DNA of 64,000 nt from JAEUIX01 sp964611125 (GTDB lineage Bacteria; Planctomycetota; Phycisphaerae; Phycisphaerales; UBA1924), in the NCBI GenBank assembly GCA_964611125.1, contig CAZSZO010000003.1:1-64000 (forward strand), given 5' to 3'. Under the pieces are notes generated by a model. That model was given only the letters and a program-made list of their open reading frames with translations, did no database searches and was not told where the DNA came from. Both the position numbers and the translations under genes were made by a program. Below, in pieces: positions 50,197 to 59,390 of this stretch (positions are counted from its first letter, which is position 1; the number at the start of each line of letters is the position of its first letter).

Positions 50197-51387
50197 TCAG
50201 CGGGCCGCCGTTCGCTTGGGGTCCAGCGCCTCGCGCAGGCCCTCGCCGACAAAGTTGAGCGCCAGCAGCGTTGCCGCGAGGGCCCCGCACGGAAAGACCG
50301 CCAGCCACCACCGCACGCGGACGGGGTTGAGGGCCAGCTGGCCCTCGGCGGCCAGGTTCCCCCAGCTGGGGAGCGGCGGCGTCACGCCGATCCCCAGAAA
50401 GCTGAGGAACGACTCCTGCAGGATGGCCTGCGGCGCGGTGAGCGTGGCGTAGACGACGATCGGCCCCACCAGGTTGGGCAGCAGGTGCCGGAGCATGATC
50501 CGGTGCGTCGGCGCCCCGATGGCCCGTGCCGCCTCGATGAACGGCTGGCTCTTGAGCGAGAGCACCTGCCCGCGGACCACCCGGGCCATGGTGAGCCACG
50601 ACACCCCGCCGATGGCCAGGAGCAGGGTCAGCAGCTCAAGCCCCCGGCGCGCGGCGGGCGACAGATCACGCGGACGCAGTTCGGGCCGCTGATCCGCCTG
50701 CGTCTGGATGCGCTTGAGCAACTCGCCATCGCGGGCCATGAGGCGGTCGATCGCGGCCCGCTCGACCGGGCCGGACGTGAAGCCCGGCTCACCCCGCTCG
50801 CGCGCTTGGGCGACCACCTGGGTCCGGACCCAGTCCTGCCGGGCCCGGCCGCGGGAGACGTACTCGTCGATCAGCGCATCGCTGGCGACGGCCAGCAGCA
50901 CCACCAGGAGGATGTTCGGAAGGCCGTAGAGCACATCGACCACGCGCATCATGATCGCATCCACCCGCCCGCCGACATATCCCGCAATCAGGCCGTAGGT
51001 GGTCCCCACCGAGACCGACACGAGCGCCGCGGCGATCCCCACCACCAGCGAGACCGTCCCCCCCGCCAGCACGCGCACAAAAAGGTCGCGCCCCAGCCGA
51101 TCAGCGCCCATCAGGCTGAATTGCCCGGTTCCGCCCCCTCCCCCCCCAACGGTCCAGCTCGGCGGGGCCAGGCGGGCGGCGGCGTTCTGAAGGTCGTAGC
51201 GCGGGCTGCCGTCAACGTGCCCGAACGTCCACGGGATGGCCCCGACGCAGAGGACCACGATCACCCCCAGCACCACCAGGCCGATCAACCCCGAGCGGCT
51301 CCCCGCCACGGCGCGGAGCAGGCCGCGCGGGCGCCCGGGGTCGCCGGCGGCAAGGATGGAATGAGGCGGGGCCATTTCAAAGAGCAT
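50197..51387 (-). CDS. Second peptide-type ABC transporter permease (DppC/OppC-like) with a mid-protein insertion
   Basis: 396 residues from ATG 51387. The first helix (LIGLVVLGVIVVLCVGAIPW) and the DppC core (MGADRLGRDLFVRVLAGG, GYVGGRVDAIMMRVVDVLYGLPNIL, EAA loop FIEAARAIGAPTHRIMLRHL) are clear. A ~95-residue soluble insertion (~195-285: SRGRARQDWVRTQVVAQARE and on) separates two helices; a glycine tract near residue 80 is another oddity. It is first in the operon, 61 bp before the substrate-binding gene. Together with the other DppC-type gene, the operon has two C-type permeases for one B-type. Confidence 0.85.
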   Translation of the reverse strand: MLFEMAPPHSILAAGDPGRPRGLLRAVAGSRSGLIGLVVLGVIVVLCVGAIPWTFGHVDGSPRYDLQNAAARLAPPSWTVGGGGGGTGQFSLMGADRLGRDLFVRVLAGGTVSLVVGIAAALVSVSVGTTYGLIAGYVGGRVDAIMMRVVDVLYGLPNILLVVLLAVASDALIDEYVSRGRARQDWVRTQVVAQARERGEPGFTSGPVERAAIDRLMARDGELLKRIQTQADQRPELRPRDLSPAARRGLELLTLLLAIGGVSWLTMARVVRGQVLSLKSQPFIEAARAIGAPTHRIMLRHLLPNLVGPIVVYATLTAPQAILQESFLSFLGIGVTPPLPSWGNLAAEGQLALNPVRVRWWLAVFPCGALAATLLALNFVGEGLREALDPKRTAAR

Positions 51388-51450
51388 ACTCGCCTGGCGA
51401 AGCCGCCAGGGCCGAAGGCTGCCGGCGCCGCGCAGCGCCTTCAGGCTTCA

Positions 51451-54400
51451 TCACCCGCCGCCGTTGCCCTCTGGCTGAGCCTGTTCCTTCACCACGGCCC
51501 TGCACCTCTCCAGCGTCGGGCGGAACTCGTCGAGATCCTTCGAGTCGGCGGGGCCGGACCCGGTGCGGGGCAGCAGCCGTTCGGCCATCGCCACGGCCTC
51601 TTCAAGTTCAGGCAGCGCGGCGGCCGCGTCACCGTTCTCAAGGCGAGCCTCGCCTGAACGCCACAGCACGCGGGCCATCAGCGGCGATTCCTTGCCCCGG
51701 CGCAACAGGGCGATCGCCTCGTCCCACCCCGCGCGGGCTTCCGCGACTTTGCCCAGCATCTGCTGGGCTCGGGCGAGGTTGCTCAGGCTTTGGGCGATGC
51801 CCTGGTCCCCGGGCTTTGGAGCGCGGCGCCGGATCTCCAGCGCCTCGCGATACAGCGGCTCGGCCTCAGCCGGGCTGTTCCGAGCCTGCAGCACCCGCGC
51901 GAGGTCGTTCAATGCAACCGCGATGTTCAGGTGCCCGGCGGGGAAGGCCTTGCGGGTGATCTCCAGCGCCTCGCGGCACAGCGGCTCGGCCTCGGCGAGT
52001 TTGCTCTGGTCCTTCTGGTCCCGCAGGACGCTCCCGAGGTTGCCCAGGCTGTTGGCGATATCCCGGTGCCCTTCGGGCAGCGCTGCGCGGCGGATCTCCA
52101 TCGCTTCTCGCAGAAGCGGCTCGGCATCGGCTGACTTTTCCTGAGCCTGCAGTAACTTGGCGAGGTTGTTGAGCGCGGTGGCGATCTCGGGACGCCCCGG
52201 GGAGAAGGCCCGGCGGGCCATCTCGAGCGCCTCGCGATAGAGGGGCTCGGCGTCGCGGAGGTTTCTCTGATCGTAGAGGCAAGTCGCGAGGCCGTTCAGC
52301 GCCGCGACGGTGTCCGGATGCGCGGCGGGATAAGCCTTGCGGCAGATGCCCAGGGCCTCGCGATAAACCTGCTCGGCCTCGCCTGGCTCGCCCTGCGTTT
52401 GCAAGAACCTCGCAAGCGTGCCCAGCGCCGCGGCGATGTTCGGATGCTCGGCGGGGAGGGCCGTGCGGGCGATCTTGACCGCTTCGCGGACGAGCGGCCC
52501 GGCTTCGTCCGGGCGGTTCTGCTCCAGCAGGAACGCCGCGAGGTTGTTCAGGCCGCCGGCGATGTCCCGGTGCCCGGGGGGAAGGACCTCGCGAAAGATC
52601 GCCAGGGCCTCGCGGTGCATCCGCCCGGCCTCGGCCGATTTGTTCCGAGCCTGCAGGAGCGTTGCGAGGTTGTTCAGGCCGGCGGCGATGTCCGGATGCC
52701 CCGCTGGAAAGGCCTGGCGGAGAATCTCAAGCGCATCGCGGTACAGCGGCTCAGCCTCCGCGAGTTTACTCTGGGCGTGCAGCAGCCTCGCAAGGGTGTT
52801 CAGCGCCGCCGCGATGTTCGGGTGCCCGGACGGAAAGGCCCCCCGCGCGGCCTCCAGCGCCTCTCGGCAGACCGGCTCGGCCTCGGCCAGCCTGTTCTGC
52901 TCCCGCAGGAGGCTTGCAAGGGCGCCAAGGCTGATGGCGAAGCCGGAGCGCCCGTCGGGAAGAGCCCTGCGATGAAGCTCCAGCGCCTCGCGCAGGAGCG
53001 GCTCGGCCTCAGCCAGCTTGTTCTGGCCGCGCAGCACCTTCGCGAGGTCGGTCAGCCCGACGGCGACCTCCGGCCCGGCGGGGCACACCGCGCGGCGAAT
53101 CTGGAGCGACTCCCTCAGCATCGACTCAGCCTCGGCAATGTTGTTCTGGGTGTAGAGCAGCGCCGCGAGGTCGCCGAGACAGACGGCCAGGTCCGGGTGC
53201 GCCGCGGGAAGGGATGCGCGCAGGATCGCCAGCGACGCGCGCAGGTTGCGCTCAGCCTCGTCATAGCGCGCCAGTCCGTAGAGGGTCCAGCCAATCGTGC
53301 GGCGCACCTCCGCCTCAACCAGCGGCTGGTCCTTCAGCGAGCCCTTGTCGAGCTCCTTGACCGCGGCCTCAATCGCCTGCACCACCGTCAGCCGGTCCTT
53401 CAGCGTCTGGTTCGTCAGCGGGTCCCTCGGGAGGTTCATCGGGTCGACCGCGGCGAACATGCCGGTCTGGAAACTCGCCACCGCTTCGGCGATCGCGGCC
53501 TGCTTCTTCGCCTCGGCCGCCTGTTTCCTCGCCTCCGCCTCCTGCTTGCGGGCCTCGGCCTGCTGCGCCAAGGCCTCGACCCGCGCGGCTTCGGCCCGCC
53601 CGCGCTCTTCGGCCTCGGCCTGCTGGGCCGCCACAGCGAGATCACGCTGGTCCCTCGCCACCTTGGCCTGCCACGCGAAAGCGACCACGCCCATCAATAG
53701 CGCCGTTCCCACGGCGCCCGCCGCCGAAACCACCACCCGGTTGCGCCGGATGAACTTGGTGAACCGGTACGCCGCGCTCGGCGGCGCGGCCCCGACCGCC
53801 TCCCCCGCCAGGTGCCGCCGAACGTCCAGCGCTAGACCGATGGCCGTCCCGTAGCGGCGCTGGCGGTCCTTATCGAGGGCCTTCATCACGATCCAGTCGA
53901 GCTCGCCGCGGATGATCTTCCCCAGCCGCGCCGGCTCGGTGCGGCGGTGCGCCGCGATGCTGGCGATGGTGGTGGTGTTGTTGCTCAGACGCGTGCTGGG
54001 CTTGGGGGGCTCAACCTCGCGGATGATCCGCTGGATCTCGCCGTAGGCCGCGGACCGCAGCTCCTTGCTCGTGAACGGTGTGGTGCCGGTGAGCAGTTCG
54101 TACAGCAGCACGCCCAGCGAGTAGACATCCGTCCGCGTGTCGATATCGAGGGTCCCCTCCGCCTGCTCGGGGCTCATGTACTCCGGCGTGCCGATGAGCT
54201 GGTGGTGCTCGGTGAAGACCGTCTTTTCAGTCAGTCTACCCGCCGTGGCCTTGGCGATGCCAAAGTCGATCACCTTGGTGTGCGGGCGCCCGTCGAGCGT
54301 GCTGACGAGGATGTTTGACGGCTTGATATCGCGGTGGATGATGCCCTTGGTGTGCGCGTGCTGCACCGCGCTGCACACCTGCGTGAAGAGCTTCAGCCGG

Positions 54401-54972
54401 TCCTGGATGCTCAGGTTGTTCTTGTCGCAGTACTCGACGATGGGCTCGCCCTTGACCAGCTCCATGACGAAGAACGGCCGGCCCGTCTCCGTCGCCCCTG
54501 CGTCCAGCACCCGGGCGATGTTGGGGTGGTCCATCATCGCCAGGGCCTGCCGCTCCTGCTCAAAGCGGGCCACCACCTGGCGCGTGTCCATGCCGAGCTT
54601 GATGATCTTCAGCGCCACCCGGCGCGCGACCGGCGCCTCCTGCTCGGCCATGAAGACCGACCCGAAGCCGCCCTCGCCAATCAGCTGCAGGATCCTGTAA
54701 GGGCCGATCCGCGAACCCGGCCCCTCCGGCAGCGCCGCCGCCATGCTGGTGGCGTCTCCCGTCGCGGCGGCCCGGGCATCCGGCGCAAACCCACCCGGCG
54801 TAACCATGAACCCGCCCGCCTGCTGGTCGGCCCGAAGCAGCGCCTCGACCTCGGCTCGCAGGGCCGCATCACCGCCGCAGGCCTTGGCAAGCGCGGCCTG
54901 TCGCTCGGCCTCCGGCAGATCCGCGACCTCCATGAACACCTGGCGGACCTGCTGCCTGTGATCACTGGCCAT
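51451..54972 (-). CDS. Large serine/threonine kinase with a C-terminal array of TPR repeats
   Basis: 1,173 residues. An N-terminal helical part (VFMEVADLPEAERQAALAKA, typical of planctomycete kinases) precedes the kinase domain: GEGGFG (99-104), K122, HRDIKPSN with D215, DFG (236-238), GTPEYMSPEQAEG. A membrane helix follows (~410-432, VVVSAAGAVGTALLMGVVAF), then a coiled coil of Ala/Glu/Lys/Gln units (~435-500) and about a dozen TPR units of 42-44 residues, each ending like SKLAEAEPLYRDALEI. The architecture, kinase inside and TPR outside if the topology holds, recurs in planctomycetes; partners are not known. GAGGTGA precedes the ATG. Confidence 0.9.
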   Translation of the reverse strand: MASDHRQQVRQVFMEVADLPEAERQAALAKACGGDAALRAEVEALLRADQQAGGFMVTPGGFAPDARAAATGDATSMAAALPEGPGSRIGPYRILQLIGEGGFGSVFMAEQEAPVARRVALKIIKLGMDTRQVVARFEQERQALAMMDHPNIARVLDAGATETGRPFFVMELVKGEPIVEYCDKNNLSIQDRLKLFTQVCSAVQHAHTKGIIHRDIKPSNILVSTLDGRPHTKVIDFGIAKATAGRLTEKTVFTEHHQLIGTPEYMSPEQAEGTLDIDTRTDVYSLGVLLYELLTGTTPFTSKELRSAAYGEIQRIIREVEPPKPSTRLSNNTTTIASIAAHRRTEPARLGKIIRGELDWIVMKALDKDRQRRYGTAIGLALDVRRHLAGEAVGAAPPSAAYRFTKFIRRNRVVVSAAGAVGTALLMGVVAFAWQAKVARDQRDLAVAAQQAEAEERGRAEAARVEALAQQAEARKQEAEARKQAAEAKKQAAIAEAVASFQTGMFAAVDPMNLPRDPLTNQTLKDRLTVVQAIEAAVKELDKGSLKDQPLVEAEVRRTIGWTLYGLARYDEAERNLRASLAILRASLPAAHPDLAVCLGDLAALLYTQNNIAEAESMLRESLQIRRAVCPAGPEVAVGLTDLAKVLRGQNKLAEAEPLLREALELHRRALPDGRSGFAISLGALASLLREQNRLAEAEPVCREALEAARGAFPSGHPNIAAALNTLARLLHAQSKLAEAEPLYRDALEILRQAFPAGHPDIAAGLNNLATLLQARNKSAEAGRMHREALAIFREVLPPGHRDIAGGLNNLAAFLLEQNRPDEAGPLVREAVKIARTALPAEHPNIAAALGTLARFLQTQGEPGEAEQVYREALGICRKAYPAAHPDTVAALNGLATCLYDQRNLRDAEPLYREALEMARRAFSPGRPEIATALNNLAKLLQAQEKSADAEPLLREAMEIRRAALPEGHRDIANSLGNLGSVLRDQKDQSKLAEAEPLCREALEITRKAFPAGHLNIAVALNDLARVLQARNSPAEAEPLYREALEIRRRAPKPGDQGIAQSLSNLARAQQMLGKVAEARAGWDEAIALLRRGKESPLMARVLWRSGEARLENGDAAAALPELEEAVAMAERLLPRTGSGPADSKDLDEFRPTLERCRAVVKEQAQPEGNGGG

Positions 54973-55304
54973 GACTTCACCTCACAAAAACACCTACGCC
55001 CTCGCACTCGCCGCCGTTCGCTGCGACATTCCCGGCTTCCGCAGCCTGCCCCGTGCTCAGCCCCGCCTGGAACCGCGGCCTTACGATCGTCTTCGGAGCC
55101 CTCCATCTCAAGCGTGGAACCGCGGCGTCGACCGCCAAGATCTGCTGATAATCGCCCCCCCACACACCCAGTGCGGCGATATCGCCCAGATCCCGAACGG
55201 ACGCAGCTCTCCCCCAAGCGTACCGTCATCGGGCGCCCTGCAGTCGAAGCGGGGTGGTGGTTTCTGGCGAGGGGACGGCGCCACCACGCGGTGTAGACTG
55301 CCCC
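54973..55304. other. Intergenic region between the TPR kinase and a small membrane protein
   Basis: About 330 bases between two divergently read genes. It should hold both promoters, but neither -35/-10 pair is clear. No RNA gene or repeat was found. Confidence 0.35.
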
Positions 55305-55709
55305 ATGCTCAAGCCCGCGGTGCTGTACTTTGCGCTCACCTACGCCGCGGGGTTCGCCTTTGGCTCAGTGCGGATGCTCATCCTCGCGCCCCGGCTCGGC
55401 GAGGTCGCGGCGGTGCTGATCGAGTGTCCGCTCATTCTTGGTGCGTCATTCCTGATCGCTCGCTGGGTCCTGCGGCGCTTCGCTCCAGCGGCGGGAACTG
55501 GCCGCCGATTCCTGATCGGCCTGATCGCGTTCGCCTTGCTCATCGGCGCCGAGCTGCTCTTATCGCGCCTGCGCGGCATCTCAACGCGGGAGTTCGCGGC
55601 GTCCTGGTTCAAGCCCGCCGGCGCCATCGGCTTGGCGGGCCAGGTGGTCTTTGCGCTGATCCCGCTGTTCATCGGGGGTGGGGGCGCGCGGTCAACGGCT
55701 CGCCCGTGA
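55305..55709 (+). CDS. Small hypothetical membrane protein (four helices)
   Basis: 134 residues from ATG 55305. Four hydrophobic segments are seen (VLYFALTYAAGFAFGSV, VLIECPLILGASFLIARWVL, FLIGLIAFALLIGAELLL, IGLAGQVVFALIPLFI), with a conserved-looking Arg-containing loop between them. No family recognised; some resemblance to small DUF membrane proteins common in proteobacteria and planctomycetes cannot be pinned down. Length and hydrophobicity are right for a real protein. No clear ribosome site. Confidence 0.6.
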   Translation: MLKPAVLYFALTYAAGFAFGSVRMLILAPRLGEVAAVLIECPLILGASFLIARWVLRRFAPAAGTGRRFLIGLIAFALLIGAELLLSRLRGISTREFAASWFKPAGAIGLAGQVVFALIPLFIGGGGARSTARP

Positions 55710-55823
55710 TTCGTGATTGGTCGGCCGTGAGTGGAAGGCCACCGGCTCGCGGCTGAGTCACCGCAGGCGTGCGCTGATCCACGCTGATCCAAGGGCGTCC
55801 CACCGGGTCGCATAGAGTGACTC

Positions 55824-56399
55824 ATGGCGAGAGTCCTGACCATCTGCGGTCACCCCGACCCTGAGAGCTTCGTGGCCGGGCTGTGCCGCGAGTATGCCCA
55901 GGGCGCCCAGCAGGGCGGTCACGAGGTCCGGCAGTTGATACTGAGCGAGCTCACGTTCGACCCGATCCTGCGCGGGCGCAAACATGAGATGCCCCTGGAG
56001 CCTGACCTGCTCGCCGCCCAGGAGTCCATCCGGTGGTGCCAGCACCTGGTCATCGGCTACCCGACCTGGTGGGGATCGACGCCCGCGCTGCTCAAGGGGT
56101 TCATCGACCGCGCCATCCAGCCGGGCTTCGGCTTCAAGTACCGGCAGGGCTCATCGCTCTGGGACCAACTCTTGAAGGGACGCAGCGCCCGCGTGATCGT
56201 CACGATGGATGCCCCGTCCATCTACGACCTGCTCGCCTATTGGTCCTGCAGCCGGCGCGCGATCACCCATTCCACGCTGGGATTCTGCGGCTTCAAGCCG
56301 GTGCGAGCCTCCACCTTCTCACGCGTGAAGTTCAGCACCGCTGAGAAGCGGCGGACCTGGCTCGCGTCGGTCCGAACGCTCGGCGTCCGGGCGGGATGA
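55824..56399 (+). CDS. NAD(P)H-dependent oxidoreductase, flavodoxin-like fold
   Basis: 191 residues. VLTICGHPDPESFVAGLCREYA opens the fold: GHPxPxSF is the FMN-binding P-loop of the NQO1/MdaB/KefF-like group (Flavodoxin_2). LVIGYPTWWGSTPALLKGFIDRAIQPGFGF is the second hallmark (WWGxxPAxLKGFIDR). A tail with STLGFCGFKPVRASTFSRVK completes it. These enzymes reduce quinones or act as general NAD(P)H:acceptor oxidoreductases. Length is normal. No neighbouring gene suggests a specific acceptor. Confidence 0.88.
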   Translation: MARVLTICGHPDPESFVAGLCREYAQGAQQGGHEVRQLILSELTFDPILRGRKHEMPLEPDLLAAQESIRWCQHLVIGYPTWWGSTPALLKGFIDRAIQPGFGFKYRQGSSLWDQLLKGRSARVIVTMDAPSIYDLLAYWSCSRRAITHSTLGFCGFKPVRASTFSRVKFSTAEKRRTWLASVRTLGVRAG

Positions 56400-56419
56400 C
56401 CCGCGGTTCGAAACGCCCG

Positions 56420-57016
56420 TCACTTCTTCGGACTTGGCACGTGCTGGTCCACGAGAATCGGGTTCCCGTCCGGATCGGTGAGCATGAAGTAGGCGGGGCC
56501 GGTCGTGGATTCATCGGCGGCGGGTTCAGGCGCCAGGCCGCGGGCCCTGAGGGCCTTCTGCAGGTCGCGCACATCCTCGAACTCCGGCAGCGTGGCCTTG
56601 TCGCTGTCCCAGCCGGGGTTGAACGTCAGCGTGTTGCGCGGAAACATGCCCTGGAAGAGGCCGATCTTGGTCTGCTCGTTCTTGAGGACCAGCCAGTTCT
56701 TCGCCTGATCGCCGGAAACCACCTTGAAGCCGAGCTTCTCGTAAAACGCCCGCGACGCGGCGATGTCCTTGACGGCGAGACTGACCGAGAAATTACCAAG
56801 CTTCATGGGAGCATCTCCTGAAGTGCGGGCGGGTGGCGAACTGTCCGGCAGAGCCGACGGCAGCACGGTTGAGACATGAGCGGCGTCCACCGTTGCGGAA
56901 GTCGCACATCCCCCCAACCCCAGCCCAATCCCCAGTCCAACCCCCGCCCCAACCACCGCCGGTACAACCGAAGCGGCGCAGCGCCAAACCAGCAAGCCCG
57001 AAATCGATCGGTTCAT
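56420..57016 (-). CDS. VOC (glyoxalase-like) lipoprotein, with a second possible start
   Basis: 198 residues from ATG 57016 (GGAG six bases upstream). The first ~40 residues contain a hydrophobic stretch ending in the lipobox LGLGGC; the rest (from MKLGNFSVSLAVKDIAASRA, ~residue 71) is one VOC domain of the usual 120-130 residue length (YEKLGFKVV, NWLVLKNEQTKIGLFQGMFP, FMLTDPDGNPILVDQHVP). A second ATG at 56806 has its own AGGAG nine bases upstream and would give a complete soluble 128-residue VOC protein. Either it is one gene with two products (lipid-anchored and soluble) or only one start is used. The VOC activity is not predictable. Confidence 0.75.
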   Translation of the reverse strand: MNRSISGLLVWRCAASVVPAVVGAGVGLGIGLGLGGCATSATVDAAHVSTVLPSALPDSSPPARTSGDAPMKLGNFSVSLAVKDIAASRAFYEKLGFKVVSGDQAKNWLVLKNEQTKIGLFQGMFPRNTLTFNPGWDSDKATLPEFEDVRDLQKALRARGLAPEPAADESTTGPAYFMLTDPDGNPILVDQHVPSPKK

Positions 57017-57340
57017 CGTTCACTCCGGATGCGGCCTGCTCTCGCCCGGCATTCCTCGCAGAAGCCGTTGCCGTCTCTATGGTACAAATCGAAGCCAGGA
57101 GAATCGCGACTCAGCACACCCTGAGCGTGCCTTGTGGGCAACCCACTCGGGATGCTGCTCGGCGGTGAGCCAGCTGGCATCGACGCCCCATGTCTTCTCA
57201 CGCCGGGCGGGCGGTCCCGCAGCCGCGGCGGAGCACTAACATGCGGCCTCAACCCCCGAGCTGCGGGAACCGCCGTGGGCCGGTGGCTGGTTCCCGGCGC
57301 GCCTTCGCAGCGGGTCCCTGGTCATTCGCCGGAGCTAGTC

Positions 57341-57835
57341 ATGAACACTTCAGAGCTGGATGCCCAGTCAGCGGCGGAGCGAAGAGCGGGCCAAGCCGCC
57401 GTGCGGGCGCTGATCGACAAGTTTGCGCCCTTGCATCTAAGGCTCGTGGGCGCCGCGCGACGGCGTCTGAGCAAGCGTCTACCCACCGCCAATGAGCTGG
57501 TGTACGAGTATCGCGACGCCTTCGTCATCAGCTATTCACCCAGCGATCGCGGGCACGAGGGCGTTCTCGCCATCCGAGCCAGCGCGGCCGGCGTCAGGCT
57601 GTACTTCAATCGTGGCAAGGAGTTGCCGGATCCTGAAAGGTTGTTGCGAGGGTCCGGCGGTCAGACGCGCTGGATCAGCCTGGAGGGCGCGTCCACGCTC
57701 GCTCAACCGGCGGTCAAAAGCCTGATCGAAGCAGCCATCGCCTGCAATCGCGTGCCCTTCGCGCGCGCCGGCCGCGGGTGGGTGATCGTTCGTCCGACAG
57801 CGGCAGGGAAGCGTTCGCAGCGTCGGCCAGGCTAG
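57341..57835 (+). CDS. DUF1801-like protein
   Basis: 164 residues from ATG 57341, with GGAG six bases upstream. The motif ALIDKFAPLHLRLVGAARRR, then ANELVYEYRDAFVISYSPSD, LAIRASAAGVRLYFNRGKEL and PDPERLLRGSGGQTRWISLE match the DUF1801 family layout (YdhG/YdeI-like, an alpha/beta domain). Two related E. coli-type proteins have been tied to acid or metal stress, but function is not clear. The C-terminal ~30 residues are basic. Confidence 0.6.
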   Translation: MNTSELDAQSAAERRAGQAAVRALIDKFAPLHLRLVGAARRRLSKRLPTANELVYEYRDAFVISYSPSDRGHEGVLAIRASAAGVRLYFNRGKELPDPERLLRGSGGQTRWISLEGASTLAQPAVKSLIEAAIACNRVPFARAGRGWVIVRPTAAGKRSQRRPG

Positions 57836-57953
57836 ACCATGGAAGTTGCTGGCCCGCCGCGTGCCGCTCGATGCAACGCAGCGCGAGCGAGGAGGCGTGT
57901 CGAGTCCAGTGTGTCCGCTCGTGGGCCGCCAGAGTCAGCGGTGAGGTTGAGGC

Positions 57954-58958
57954 TCACCGCCCTTCGGGCGTGAATTCGTAACGGCGCGGCATACCGCCCT
58001 TCAAGTAGCCAATGGTGGCGGAGAGCTTGCCGTCGGCCGAGAGTTCGTACACGATGCGCTTCGGGTAGTCGTGGCGGGGGTTGTCGAAGACAGCACGTTT
58101 GCCGCCTGCTCCGGTCGCGCCAACCTCCGTGAGCACAAACTCGGTCTTCGGCGCGCCGCCCGGCTGCGCGGCGTAGACCAGCCCGCCTTCGCGCTCGACG
58201 ATCCGCAGGTACTCGAACGCGACCATCTTGCCGCTCGTGTTGACCGTGCGCGATACGGCAAGCATCGCCCCGCCAAGCGGCGGACTCCAACGCTCCTCCA
58301 TCGACGACGCCGAGGAACGAGTCCCCACCCACGCGCCGGCGATCCATGCCACATCGGCGATCGCGGCCTTGGCCGGCGTCGGCAGCGGGATGTCCTCGGC
58401 ATGACGATAAAGCCCGACTGATTCGGACCCCCCGCCTCCCGCCGGCGGATCGACCGCGACACGCACCATCAGCCCCTCGGGCGTGACCTGGAAGCGCCGC
58501 CGGATCACTCCGATCCCGGGCTTGCCGGGTTCGCGGCTGAAATCGACTTCGTACTCGAACACGCCGTCCTTCCACGAGCCGCGGTAGCGCACGAGTCGTT
58601 TGCTCTGCTCAGCGACCTCGGTGAGCGAGCCGTCCAAGGCGATACGCACATCGCGGTGACCGGAGCCGTGCCCGTTCAAGATGACCGCGTCCCCGGCTTC
58701 TTCCACGCGCATCGAGAACTTCGAGGCCATGGGCGGGCCCAGCCGTTCGATCGGTTGGCCCTCGGTGCGATCCTCGACATAGATCCACTCCCCGCCCATC
58801 GTGCGGATACCTTCGGGCTTGGCCTGAACTTGGGCCTGAATTTGGGCCTCAACTGGGGCCTGGGCGGGGGGCGTGCTCGGCGCGGCCGCAGGCGGAGCCG
58901 CACCAAGGCATGCTGAGAATGCGAGGAGTGCGAAGGCCCAGATCAGGCGCGGGTTCAT
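57954..58958 (-). CDS. Exported DUF6265-like protein
   Basis: 334 residues from ATG 58958 (AAGGGG six bases upstream; a second ATG at 58964 is only two codons away). The signal peptide (LIWAFALLAFSACLGAAPP) is followed by a Gln/Ala repeat-like linker (EAQIQAQVQAKPE), a ~120-residue beta domain (~50-180), then a C-terminal domain ~205-330 with IAGAWVGTRSSASSMEERWSP, GGAMLAVSRTV, AFEYLRIVE and HDYPKRIVYEL, which is the DUF6265 pattern (WI/L-x-G-x-W...E-x-W...G-G-x-M/L...FE-x-x-R). Function is unknown; such proteins are periplasmic or surface-exposed. Confidence 0.75.
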   Translation of the reverse strand: MNPRLIWAFALLAFSACLGAAPPAAAPSTPPAQAPVEAQIQAQVQAKPEGIRTMGGEWIYVEDRTEGQPIERLGPPMASKFSMRVEEAGDAVILNGHGSGHRDVRIALDGSLTEVAEQSKRLVRYRGSWKDGVFEYEVDFSREPGKPGIGVIRRRFQVTPEGLMVRVAVDPPAGGGGSESVGLYRHAEDIPLPTPAKAAIADVAWIAGAWVGTRSSASSMEERWSPPLGGAMLAVSRTVNTSGKMVAFEYLRIVEREGGLVYAAQPGGAPKTEFVLTEVGATGAGGKRAVFDNPRHDYPKRIVYELSADGKLSATIGYLKGGMPRRYEFTPEGR

Positions 58959-59269
58959 GGTCATCCCCTTTCCGAATACGTGAGATGAGGATTGAGGCAC
59001 TCGTGGATCGCCAGCGCGCCGGGCCGGACGCAACCAAGGGCGCCGTATCGCGGCCGAGTCGGGCGGAGCTGTCGAGCAACCGGCCGCACGAAGCATGCGG
59101 AGCGGGAATCTTACACCGAACGCCTGAGTCGCTGCCCGGGACCAGGCGTGGCTCAAATCCCGCCAACACCCACGCAGGTCTGCAGGCTTCTCGGCGCCAG
59201 AGAGCAATCGCCTGGACCACTCAAGTTGATCGCAAACAACAACGCCAGAATGAAAAGCCCGTCTAGAAA
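58959..59269. other. Intergenic region between the DUF6265-like gene and tRNA-Pro
   Basis: About 310 bases without a supported gene. Both neighbours are on the minus strand; the region includes the upstream sequence of the DUF6265-like gene and the 3' trailer of the tRNA. No repeats or att-like copies of the tRNA end seen. Confidence 0.35.
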
Positions 59270-59343
59270 TCAGGGTGACAGGATTTGAACCTGCGACCTC
59301 GAGGACCCAAACCACGCGCTCTACCAAGCTGAGCTACACCCTG
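59270..59343 (-). tRNA. tRNA-Pro (anticodon UGG)
   Basis: 74 nt. Acceptor CAGGGTG pairs with CACCCTG, discriminator A; D arm GCTC-AGCTTGGTA-GAGC; anticodon arm CGTGG-TTTGGGT-CCTCG with one T-T mismatch; anticodon TGG; variable AGGTC; T arm GCAGG-TTCAAAT-CCTGT. CCA is not encoded. The anticodon loop and A73 fit proline. Confidence 0.93.
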
Positions 59344-59390
59344 AGCCGCCGATTCTAGGGCCCGCGTTGATGCTGGGGTTGTGACCCAAG

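Noticed and set aside
48327..50258. 643-residue open frame opposite the substrate-binding protein gene
   Set aside because: Composition is typical of antisense GC-rich frames and it overlaps a well-supported gene over its full length.
51800..53300. Regular ~126-129-base repeats that could suggest a repeat array
   Set aside because: They are the coding DNA of TPR units in frame, not a CRISPR or satellite; unit length is a multiple of three.
54334..55296. 320-residue open frame overlapping the start of the TPR kinase
   Set aside because: Mostly antisense to the kinase domain; the part outside it has no family features.
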